Notes under the pieces: model-generated
What the model saw: only the letters and a program-made list of their open reading frames with translations
Database searches by the model: none
What the model was told of the DNA's origin: nothing
Shown: one piece after another, positions 1 to 6,061 of the stretch
Position numbering within the stretch: position 1 is the stretch's first letter
How the letters are laid out: every line of letters begins with the position of its first letter
NCBI GenBank assembly: GCA_964472725.1
Contig: CAYYLZ010000063.1
Location: forward strand, 1 to 10,930
From: RGIG6375 sp964472725
Lineage (GTDB): Bacteria > Bacillota > Clostridia > Oscillospirales > Oscillospiraceae
Direction of reading: 5' to 3'
DNA length: 10,930 nt
Position numbers and translations under genes: made by a program

Positions 1-35
1 GGCTTCGCCGCCAGCTTCTCCTCAAGGGAGTAGCC
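1..35 (-). repeat. Edge of a dispersed palindromic repeat (partial copy)
   Basis: Positions 11-35 match the reverse complement of 10581-10605 at 22 of 25 bases, so this is a second, inverted copy of the repeat at the right end of the window. It begins with a mini-hairpin (GGC-TTC-GCC) and continues with a CTTCTCCTCAAGGGAG core. The left part of the element lies outside the window. Short hairpin repeats with this kind of core are, from memory, frequent in Oscillospiraceae genomes. No coding potential is visible. Confidence 0.6.
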
Positions 36-95
36 ATGCATGACTCATACACTCTACTAAGGCATGGACGTGCCGCAAACTTTTTTGACACACTG

Positions 96-122
96 AGGAC
101 ATTCCGAGGAATGTCCTTTTTC
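96..122 (+). terminator. Rho-independent terminator, plus-strand orientation
   Basis: A 9-bp perfect stem (AGGACATTC / GAATGTCCT, 96-104 and 109-117) with loop CGAG is followed on the plus strand by a run of T. On the minus strand the 3' flank is CAGTGTGTC, which is not U-rich. It is therefore best read as the terminator of a plus-strand transcript entering from the left of the window. It may also protect the 3' end of the minus-strand gene that stops at 128. Confidence 0.6.
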
Positions 123-127
123 CTTAT

Positions 128-355
128 TCATATTTCGGTAAATCCTACCCGCTGGCGGATACCGTCGGTGACGATATCATAGATTATGGTGCCGTTGGCG
201 AGGACGGATTTCTCGCAGGTGATGTCGCTGCCCTCCAAAAAGTTTTTAACCACTGCGTCGGTATCGTCGGTTTCGATTTCGCTTATATCCACGTCGCGCA
301 TCTGATTATTGGCGCACTCGTTGAATATTTCGCGGATCATTTCGTAGCTTTTCAT
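128..355 (-). CDS. Small acidic protein of unknown function (75 aa)
   Basis: I do not recognise this family with confidence. The product is acidic and soluble, with no membrane segment, signal peptide or cysteine-pair motif. It starts MKSYEMIREIFNEC and ends with a beta-rich looking tail (YDIVTDGIRQRVGFTEI). It is not an acyl carrier protein, because no DSL phosphopantetheine motif is present despite the upstream adenylating enzyme. The longest open frame begins at a GTG at 367. The ATG at 355 is preferred because a GAGGTG ribosome site lies 4 bases before it and overlaps the stop codon of the upstream ligase gene. The two genes are separated by 8 bases and are probably cotranscribed and translationally coupled. 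That coupling is the only functional hint. Confidence 0.75.
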   Translation of the reverse strand: MKSYEMIREIFNECANNQMRDVDISEIETDDTDAVVKNFLEGSDITCEKSVLANGTIIYDIVTDGIRQRVGFTEI

Positions 356-363
356 ACTGCACC

Positions 364-1947
364 TCACAGTCCCAGCGCGGTCTTTGCCAACTCCTTGAGC
401 TGACCGATGGCGACCTTGCCGCTGTTGGTCTTGGGTATAGAGTCCATAAAGAGGACATAGCGGGGAACCTTGAAATAGGCCAGCTTATCCCGGACTATAT
501 CTCTTGCGTCCTCTTCCGTCATGGACTGTCCGCCCTTGAGTACGATGCAGGCGCAAATTTCCTCGCCGTAATGCTCGTCCGGAACGGCAACGGCCTTTAC
601 TTCGGCGGCGCGTCCGTCGGAAAGCAGCAGTTCCTCTATCTCAACGGGAGAAATATTCTCGCCGCCGCGGATTATCATGTCCTTAAGTCTGCCGGTTATG
701 TGCAGGCAGTTATTTTCGTCAATAAAGCCCATGTCGCCTGTACGCAGCCAGCCATCGGGCAGCAGGGTCTCGGCAGTCACCTCGGGGGCGTTCACATAGC
801 CCTGCATAACGCCGTAGCCGCGCACACATATTTCGCCGGTTTCGCCAACGGGCTGAGCCTCGCCGGTATTGATATTGCGTATCATACCCTCGGTATTGTC
901 GATAAAGCGTCCCACTGTATTCGCCTTTATCTCCATTGGGTCGTCGTAATCGCAGAAGGTGAAGCCCGCAGTGGCCTCGGTCTGTCCCAAAGAGGAGAGC
1001 AGATTATAACCCAGCTCACGGCTCACTCGCTCGAAGAACTCCGGAGGATAGGTCGCACCGCCGATAACGCCGGTACGGAGGGAGGATATATCATATTCTC
1101 CTGCGTTGTTTCTCGCCAGCATGGCTGAAAACAGGGTGGGTACGGCGTGGAGTACGGTTATTTTATCCCGCTCGATGGCCTCGAACAGGGTCTTGGTGCG
1201 GCGGTTATTGGGGAAATACACGCAGGCGCCGCTCATTATTGCGGAAAGCACGCTGCCTGTAAGAGAAAAGCAGTGGAACATGGGTATTGCCACGCAGAAC
1301 TTGTCGTTCTCTGTGGCTCTCAGCGCCCTGATATGGGCAAGCACATTGTTTGCGCGGGAACGATGAGTGGTAAGGACGCCCTTGCTGGCGCTGGTGGTAC
1401 CAGACGTAAAGAGTATCATATCGGTATCGTCAGGCTTTACGGCAGCCTTTACGGCAGCCAGCGCTTCACCCGAAACGCTCTCGCCCAGCTTTTCCAACTC
1501 ATCGAGCGTCCGGAAGCCCTCAACAGGCTCCGCGCCTATGTAGCACAATCCTTTCAGCAGGGGCAACTTCAGCTGACGGCAAACCTCGGGGAAAGAGGTA
1601 TCGCGGAAGCCCTCGTCAAAGAATATGTACTCGGCCTCGGCAAGGGTCATAAGCCCCTCCAGCTCACTCTGCTGCAGGCTGGTGCCCAGCATTACCGCCA
1701 CCGCGCCTATCTTCGCCATAGCCAGCAGACAGTACAGGGTATTAGGTCTGTCATTGCCCCAAATGCCGGCACGAGTGCCTTTCTTTACGCCGAGAGCCAA
1801 CAGGCCGCTGGCAATGCGGTCAGTGCGCTCATCAAGCTGAGCGTAGGTGGCTTTTTCGCCCATATACTCTACGGCTATTCTGTTTTCAAATCGGGTGCAA
1901 ACCTCACTGAAAAGCTCACCCAGAGTAATATTTCTCAATTCGGGCAT
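364..1947 (-). CDS. AMP-forming acyl-CoA synthetase / class I adenylate-forming ligase
   Basis: The 527-aa product is a full-length ANL-superfamily ligase. It activates a carboxylic acid as an acyl-adenylate and usually transfers it to coenzyme A. Visible motifs are the phosphate-binding loop TSGTTSASKG (181-190, with Ser in place of the common Gly), SSLGQTEAT (318-326), RTGD (402-405, ribose-binding Asp), the hinge GRLKDMIIRGGENISP (419-434), and PKTNSGK with the catalytic Lys near 511. Fatty-acid or other medium/long acyl substrates are plausible, but the sequence does not fix the substrate. The start is supported by AAGGAG six bases upstream of ATG and by a promoter at 1982-2010. The following 75-aa gene appears to share its transcript. 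It diverges from the LtaS-like gene. No carrier protein, acyl-CoA dehydrogenase or menaquinone genes are adjacent, so the pathway is unknown. Confidence 0.9.
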   Translation of the reverse strand: MPELRNITLGELFSEVCTRFENRIAVEYMGEKATYAQLDERTDRIASGLLALGVKKGTRAGIWGNDRPNTLYCLLAMAKIGAVAVMLGTSLQQSELEGLMTLAEAEYIFFDEGFRDTSFPEVCRQLKLPLLKGLCYIGAEPVEGFRTLDELEKLGESVSGEALAAVKAAVKPDDTDMILFTSGTTSASKGVLTTHRSRANNVLAHIRALRATENDKFCVAIPMFHCFSLTGSVLSAIMSGACVYFPNNRRTKTLFEAIERDKITVLHAVPTLFSAMLARNNAGEYDISSLRTGVIGGATYPPEFFERVSRELGYNLLSSLGQTEATAGFTFCDYDDPMEIKANTVGRFIDNTEGMIRNINTGEAQPVGETGEICVRGYGVMQGYVNAPEVTAETLLPDGWLRTGDMGFIDENNCLHITGRLKDMIIRGGENISPVEIEELLLSDGRAAEVKAVAVPDEHYGEEICACIVLKGGQSMTEEDARDIVRDKLAYFKVPRYVLFMDSIPKTNSGKVAIGQLKELAKTALGL

Positions 1948-1981
1948 AGGAAACTCCTTCGCATTGTTAAACGTACCCTTG

Positions 1982-2010
1982 ATTATAGCTTAATATATCG
2001 AAAAAGTAAA
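1982..2010 (-). promoter_or_regulatory. Sigma-A-type promoter of the acyl-CoA synthetase gene
   Basis: On the minus strand a TTTACT -35 box (2010-2005) and a perfect TATAAT -10 box (1987-1982) are 17 bases apart. The predicted start point near 1975 gives a leader of about 28 bases ending in the AAGGAG ribosome site. It is back to back with the promoter of the divergent gene. Confidence 0.6.
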
Positions 2011-2028
2011 GGTACGCACCCCTAATTT

Positions 2029-2045
2029 TTACATCTTACATCTTA
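2029..2045. repeat. Tandem TTACATC repeat between divergent promoters
   Basis: TTACATC occurs twice in direct tandem (2029-2035, 2036-2042), followed by TTA. The array abuts and overlaps the -35 box of the plus-strand promoter at 2043. It may be a regulator site; it does not fit the 11-bp period of PhoP boxes. It could also be chance in an AT-rich spacer. Confidence 0.3.
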
Positions 2046-2071
2046 ACTTGCGCCCAATTGTATGCTATAAT
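2043..2071 (+). promoter_or_regulatory. Extended -10 promoter of the LtaS-like gene
   Basis: A TTAACT -35 box (2043-2048), a 17-base spacer and a perfect TATAAT (2066-2071) preceded by TG one base upstream (TGCTATAAT) form a strong vegetative promoter. Transcription should start near 2078. That excludes the upstream TTG at 2058 as a start and supports translation from ATG 2106. Confidence 0.7.
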
Positions 2072-2105
2072 CTCTCTAATAAAGCATATATACATGGAGG
2101 CTTAT

Positions 2106-3935
2106 ATGGAAAAAATCCGTTCATGTTTCCTTTTCCAAAGAGAGTGTAGTTCCCGCAAGGTACTGTTCTGGCTTTGGAACTGGCTATTTATAATCGCGGC
2201 GGCTGTGGGCATCGGTCTGCTCAGCCTGCTGCTGGCTTTCGGTCACTACCGTTGGAGAATATTTATAGGCTACTTCCTCCACCCACAGATAGCGCTGCTC
2301 AACGTGCTGCCGGTGGTGCTGCTGATGGTGCTGCTGTACTGCTTCATCGGCAAAGCGTGGATAGCCTTTCTCGCTACCGCCGTACCCGTTCTCGCCGCCT
2401 CGGCGGGCAACTATTTCAAGCTGCTCTGCCGCGACGACCCGTTTCTTTTTGCTGACGTTACGGCAATAAGCACGGCGCTGAAGGTATCGGTAAACTACGA
2501 TATTTCGCTGGACGCAAGGTTGGCCTTCTGCATTCTCTGCGTTGCGGGCGGCGCCCTTTTCCTCGCCTTCTTCGTGCGCGGTCATATAAAGCCCCGCTCC
2601 CGCCTTATGGCTGCGGCTGTAATACTCATCAGCATTTGGCCACTGAGCAAGGTTTACCTCAGCGAGAACATCTACAACAACAAGACCCAGAACTATGAAT
2701 ACGCAAACCGCTGGTCGTCCACTCAGGTCTACATCACCCGCGGCTTCATCTATCCCTTTATCCACAGCATCCCCGAGGCTTTTCCCGAAAAGCCCGAGGG
2801 GTATTCCGCTCAGGCGGCGCAGGATATCCTCTCCTCCTACGAATACGAGAGTATTCCCGAGGACAAGCGGGTAAACGTTATCGCCATTCAGCTTGAAGCC
2901 TTCAACGACCTTGAGCGGCTGGGCTTTACCGGCATATCCGAGGACGTATACGCCAAGTACCGCGCCCTCGAAGAGGAAAGCTACACCGGCAATCTGCTCA
3001 CCAACGTATTCGCCGGCGGCACCATAGACACCGAGCGAGGCTTCATCACCGGCTATTACACTCAGGATAACTACCGCAAGGTCACCGGCTCCTATATCCA
3101 CTATTTCAACGAGCAGGGCTATTTCACCGAGGGCAGCCACTCCTGCTACGACTGGTTCTACAACCGCAAGAACATCAACGGCTATCTCGGCTTCCAGAAC
3201 TATTGGTTCCTCGAAAACCGCTACGGCGTTATGGCAAACGGCATAGCCGCGGATTTCATTCTTCTGCCGGATATTCTTAAGCTTTATCAGGAGCGTGATA
3301 AGTCCACGCCCTATTTCAGTTTCTCCGTTACCTATCAGGGTCACGGCCCCTACGACGTTGACCGACTCTCCCGCGAGGACGGTCACTGGAACGGCGAATA
3401 TGAAAACGAGGAGACCTACTATATCCTCAACAACTACCTTGCTTCCGTCAAGGACACCTCCGAGCATCTCACCAACCTTGTTGACGCTCTCCGGGAAGAT
3501 GACGCGCCCGTTGTGCTGGTGGTATACGGCGACCACAATCCATGGCTTGGCTACAGCAACAGCGTTTACAGCGATCAAGATATCAACCTTGACATGGCTA
3601 CCCGCGACGGCTTTTACAATTATTTCGGCACCCGCTACATGATATGGGCCAATGACGCAGCCAAGGAGACCCTGGGCAAGGATTTCACAGGCGAAGGCCC
3701 TGATATAAGCCCCTGTTTCCTTATGAATCTGCTCTTTGAGCAGTGCGGCTGGGGCGGCGGCAGCGAATATATGCAGCTGACAAGCGAGCTTATGGAGGAA
3801 ACCACTGTGGCTCACATGTACGGCTACTACCTTGAGGGCGACGAGTTCACCTCCACCCCCTCCGCCGAAACCAAAAGCGCTTTGAGCAAGTTAAAGATAG
3901 CGCAGTTCTACCGCAAGACTCACCCGGAGTGGTAA
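2106..3935 (+). CDS. LtaS-like membrane sulfatase-fold protein (lipoteichoic acid synthase family)
   Basis: The 609-aa protein has the LtaS architecture: about five N-terminal membrane helices (roughly 24-46, 61-82, 83-102, 138-158, 166-185), a linker, and an extracellular sulfatase/alkaline-phosphatase-fold domain. Metal and catalytic motifs are QLEAF (Glu264), GGTIDTERG (candidate nucleophile Thr306), YQGHGPY, and VVYGDHNPW (Asp476, His477). These parallel Glu255, Thr300, Asp475 and His476 of S. aureus LtaS. Family members transfer glycerol-phosphate or related groups from phosphatidylglycerol to a cell-surface polymer or glycolipid. The exact acceptor is not readable here, and close relatives may use other phospho-groups. 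ATG 2106 is chosen because GGAGG lies 5 bases upstream and the promoter lies at 2043-2071. The gene is monocistronic, with no visible partner such as a glycolipid glucosyltransferase. Confidence 0.88.
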   Translation: MEKIRSCFLFQRECSSRKVLFWLWNWLFIIAAAVGIGLLSLLLAFGHYRWRIFIGYFLHPQIALLNVLPVVLLMVLLYCFIGKAWIAFLATAVPVLAASAGNYFKLLCRDDPFLFADVTAISTALKVSVNYDISLDARLAFCILCVAGGALFLAFFVRGHIKPRSRLMAAAVILISIWPLSKVYLSENIYNNKTQNYEYANRWSSTQVYITRGFIYPFIHSIPEAFPEKPEGYSAQAAQDILSSYEYESIPEDKRVNVIAIQLEAFNDLERLGFTGISEDVYAKYRALEEESYTGNLLTNVFAGGTIDTERGFITGYYTQDNYRKVTGSYIHYFNEQGYFTEGSHSCYDWFYNRKNINGYLGFQNYWFLENRYGVMANGIAADFILLPDILKLYQERDKSTPYFSFSVTYQGHGPYDVDRLSREDGHWNGEYENEETYYILNNYLASVKDTSEHLTNLVDALREDDAPVVLVVYGDHNPWLGYSNSVYSDQDINLDMATRDGFYNYFGTRYMIWANDAAKETLGKDFTGEGPDISPCFLMNLLFEQCGWGGGSEYMQLTSELMEETTVAHMYGYYLEGDEFTSTPSAETKSALSKLKIAQFYRKTHPEW

Positions 3936-3949
3936 GGCATCATTTACAC

Positions 3950-3980
3950 TTTGTTCATTTTAATAAGGGTATTTGTTCAT
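3950..3980 (+). repeat. Paired direct repeat TTTGTTCAT, 22-bp period
   Basis: TTTGTTCAT occurs at 3950-3958 and again at 3972-3980. The period is 22 bases, about two DNA turns, so both copies would face the same side of the helix. The second copy ends 20 bases before the perfect TTGACA at 4001. The geometry suits a dimeric regulator, but no regulator family is identifiable. Confidence 0.35.
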
Positions 3981-4000
3981 AAAAACGCGCTATTATATAC

Positions 4001-4028
4001 TTGACAGCAATCCATATATGTCTTTAAT
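4001..4028 (+). promoter_or_regulatory. Orphan plus-strand promoter in a convergent intergenic region
   Basis: A perfect TTGACA (4001-4006), a 16-base spacer and TTTAAT (4023-4028, one mismatch to TATAAT) form a good sigma-A promoter. No open reading frame with a ribosome site lies downstream before the terminator at 4084. A second, weaker overlapping pairing is TTGTTC (3973-3978) with TATACT (3996-4001), spacing 17. Confidence 0.45.
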
Positions 4029-4034
4029 GTCTTC

Positions 4035-4127
4035 CTCATTTCAAAATCCAAACCATTTTCCAATCATTTCTCCATCTTAATGCAGAACGGCGGGCGTCTT
4101 TTCCCCAGACGCTCGCCGTTCTATTTT
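4035..4127 (+). ncRNA. Candidate small RNA between convergent genes (about 93 nt)
   Basis: This candidate is defined only by an upstream promoter (4001-4028) and a downstream intrinsic terminator (4084-4127). The 5' half is C/U-rich and largely unstructured, with CTTCCTC and TTTCTCC stretches that could pair with purine-rich ribosome sites. The 3' half is the terminator hairpin. Its only ATG frame lacks a ribosome site. No known RNA family is recognised. The same hairpin could simply terminate the LtaS-like gene. Confidence 0.3.
4084..4127 (+). terminator. Strong intrinsic terminator downstream of the LtaS-like gene
   Basis: A 15-bp stem with one G-U pair (AGAACGGCGGGCGTC, 4084-4098, with 4108-4122) and a nine-base loop TTTTCCCCA is followed by ATTTTCATTT. 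The minus-strand flank (GCATTAAG) lacks a U-tract, so termination is mainly on the plus strand. It could still form a stable 3' end for the minus-strand metallohydrolase transcript, which stops at 4141. Confidence 0.7.
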
Positions 4128-4140
4128 CATTTATTCACTT

Positions 4141-4812
4141 TTATTCGCCGGGGCAGATAAATCCGGTGCCGTTTGCCGACATATAAACCTTGCCGGTCAG
4201 AGGCGCACTTGCGGGGGCGGGCTCTATCTTGCCTGCGCGGTACAGTGCGAGGGTTTCCAGCAGCTTCTCCAATGTATCGGCGCGATTGACTTCCATATCG
4301 TGAGCGCCGTACATGTCGGCACCGTAGGTCTGCAGCTTTTTGATACTGCCCTCGAAAGCGTCAAGGTCGTAGTCGCCTTCTACAAGGAAAATAGGCATAC
4401 GTCCAACGGTATCGCCGGTGAACATGATGTTCGCCGCCTTATCGTAAAGGGCAATTCCTCCGGGAGTATGGCCGGGAATTTCAATTACCTCCAGCTGTCT
4501 GCCGCCAAGGTCGAACACAAAGCCCTCGGCAACGGGAGTTACCTGACTCCACTCTGTCAGCTTCCGCACATCTGCGGGATGCATGTGGACATTATCAAAG
4601 TCCTTGTTGGCAGCGGTGTGGTCGCCGTGGTAGTGGGTATTGACCAGATCAACAGGCAGCTCGGTTATCTCGGCGCAAACAGCCTTTACGTCAACCTCGC
4701 CTGCTCCGCTGTCGATAAGCAGCGCCCTTTCCTCGCCCACAACAAGATAGGCTGCGGCCATTCCGTTGGGAATTACGTTCCATACGCCGGGAGCAATAAG
4801 CTTCTTATCCAT
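4141..4812 (-). CDS. Metallo-beta-lactamase-fold hydrolase (glyoxalase II-like)
   Basis: The 223-aa protein carries the MBL-fold metal site: HYHGDH (60-65, the HxHxDH signature), His115 in GHTPGG, Asp134 in FTGDT and His171 in GAHD. This complete dinuclear set predicts an active cytoplasmic hydrolase, and no signal peptide is seen. The short length and GHTPGGI motif resemble glyoxalase II-type thioesterases, but the superfamily also includes other hydrolases, so the substrate is open. The ATG has AAGGAGGG about five bases upstream, overlapping the stop codon of the malic enzyme gene 11 bases away. The pair is almost certainly one operon. A metabolic link to malate or pyruvate is only suggested by this spacing. 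Confidence 0.88.
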   Translation of the reverse strand: MDKKLIAPGVWNVIPNGMAAAYLVVGEERALLIDSGAGEVDVKAVCAEITELPVDLVNTHYHGDHTAANKDFDNVHMHPADVRKLTEWSQVTPVAEGFVFDLGGRQLEVIEIPGHTPGGIALYDKAANIMFTGDTVGRMPIFLVEGDYDLDAFEGSIKKLQTYGADMYGAHDMEVNRADTLEKLLETLALYRAGKIEPAPASAPLTGKVYMSANGTGFICPGE

Positions 4813-4823
4813 GGTAACCCTCC

Positions 4824-5993
4824 TTATATTCTTGCCACGCCGGTTCTCCGAGCCGCCTCAGCTACGGCAGCGGCAACAGCGCCGCCCACTCTGGTGTCGA
4901 AGGCTTCCGGCAAAATTTTATCTCTGTTCAGTTCTTCGCCTACCAGCCCGGCAATAGCCTTTGCCGCGGCCAGCTTCATTTCCTCGTTGATATCCGAAGC
5001 GCGAACATCCAGCGCGCCGCGGAATATGCCCGGGAAGGCGAGAACATTGTTTATCTGATTGGGCAGGTCGCTGCGGCCCGTTCCCACGATAGCCGCGCCG
5101 CCCTTATAAGCTTCGTCGGGCATTATTTCGGGCACGGGATTGGACAGTGCGAAGAGTATGGCGTCCTTGGCCATGGTCTTTACCATTTCCGCGTTTACAA
5201 TGCCGGGGGCGGACACACCCACGAATACGTCTGCGCCGACCAGCACTTCGGGCAGAGTTCCCGTCTTTTTCGCCTTGTTGGTCACTTCCGCCAGCGACTT
5301 CTTCGCGGAATTAAGGCGCTCATCTCCAGAGCATATCGTTCCCCTGCTGTCGCAGACGATAACGTCCTTTACCCCAACGGAGCAGAGCAGGCGCGCGATG
5401 GCGGTTCCGGCAGCACCCGCGCCGCTGATAACGACGGTTATACCGCCGAATTCCTTACCCACCAGCTTCAGCGCGTTTGTCAGCGCCGCCAACACCACTA
5501 TAGCGGTGCCATGCTGGTCGTCGTGGAAGATGGGTATATCGCAGCGCTGCTTCAGCTTTTCCTCGATTTCAAAGCAGCGGGGCGCGGAAATATCCTCAAG
5601 ATTTATACCGCCGAAGCTGCCTGCCAACAGCGCCACGGTATTGACGATTTCGTCTACGTCCTTGGTACGCAGACACAGGGGCACTGCGTTCACGCCCGCA
5701 AAGGACTTGAACAGGACGCACTTGCCCTCCATAACGGGCATGCCTGCTTCGGGGCCGATATCGCCAAGGCCGAGAACGGCGGTTCCGTCCGTTACAACGG
5801 CAACGGTATTCTGCCGCCAAGTAAGCTCAAAGCTTTTGCTGACGTCCTTGTTTATCTCCATACAGGGGCGAGCAACGCCGGGAGTATAGGCAATGGAAAG
5901 AGCGTCGCGATCGTTTACCTCCATCTTGGGAGCAACGTCCAGCTTACCCTTCCACTGATAATGCATTTCAAGTGATTTTTCAGCATAGTCCAT
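4824..5993 (-). CDS. Malic enzyme (malate dehydrogenase, oxaloacetate-decarboxylating)
   Basis: The 389-aa protein is a short bacterial-type malic enzyme that oxidatively decarboxylates malate to pyruvate and CO2 using NAD(P). It starts MDYAEKSLEMHYQWKGKL. Key features are AYTPGVA (catalytic Tyr36), LFKSFAG (Lys96), NLEDI (Glu133, Asp134), FHDDQHGTA (metal Asp158/159), a Rossmann loop GAGAAG (192-197), VCDSRG with an acidic residue (Asp215) after beta-2, and SNPVPE (Asn285). The acidic residue hints at NAD, but cofactor choice is not secure. The longest open frame starts at GTG 6002. ATG 5993 is preferred because GAGGTG lies six bases upstream. It lacks the C-terminal phosphotransacetylase-like domain of the long MaeB form. 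It lies 68 bases downstream of spoIID and is followed directly by the MBL-fold gene. Confidence 0.95.
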   Translation of the reverse strand: MDYAEKSLEMHYQWKGKLDVAPKMEVNDRDALSIAYTPGVARPCMEINKDVSKSFELTWRQNTVAVVTDGTAVLGLGDIGPEAGMPVMEGKCVLFKSFAGVNAVPLCLRTKDVDEIVNTVALLAGSFGGINLEDISAPRCFEIEEKLKQRCDIPIFHDDQHGTAIVVLAALTNALKLVGKEFGGITVVISGAGAAGTAIARLLCSVGVKDVIVCDSRGTICSGDERLNSAKKSLAEVTNKAKKTGTLPEVLVGADVFVGVSAPGIVNAEMVKTMAKDAILFALSNPVPEIMPDEAYKGGAAIVGTGRSDLPNQINNVLAFPGIFRGALDVRASDINEEMKLAAAKAIAGLVGEELNRDKILPEAFDTRVGGAVAAAVAEAARRTGVARI

Positions 5994-6023
5994 AGGAAAC
6001 ACCTCATATAATTTGCTGTTTCA

Positions 6024-6052
6024 ATTCTACATTACTTTACCGAAAAACACAA
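6024..6052 (-). promoter_or_regulatory. Possible promoter of the malic enzyme operon
   Basis: On the minus strand TTGTGT (6052-6047) and TAGAAT (6029-6024) are 17 bases apart in the short gap after spoIID. The -10 matches consensus at five of six positions and the -35 at only three. It would let malic enzyme be expressed in growing cells independently of the sporulation gene upstream. Confidence 0.35.
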
Positions 6053-6061
6053 ACATTTTAT

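Noticed and set aside
1147..2025. 292-codon plus-strand frame inside the acyl-CoA synthetase gene
   Set aside because: It is a shadow of the ligase coding strand; no promoter, ribosome site or recognisable domain.
2028..2048. PhoP/PhoB-type boxes upstream of the LtaS-like gene
   Set aside because: TTTACA-like elements are present, but their 7-bp period does not match the 11-bp period of PhoP boxes.
2058..2105. Upstream extension of the LtaS-like protein to TTG 2058
   Set aside because: The -10 box (2066-2071) lies inside this stretch, so the RNA would start downstream of it; GGAGG precedes ATG 2106.
2184..3815. 543-codon open frame antisense to the LtaS-like gene
   Set aside because: The opposite strand encodes a complete enzyme with catalytic motifs. 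The antisense product is repetitive in Val, Ala, Gly and Glu with no domain or ribosome site, as expected from codon bias of the real gene.
4079..4160. Short peptide frame beginning within the hairpin region after 4078
   Set aside because: It has no ribosome site and translates mostly the terminator stem.
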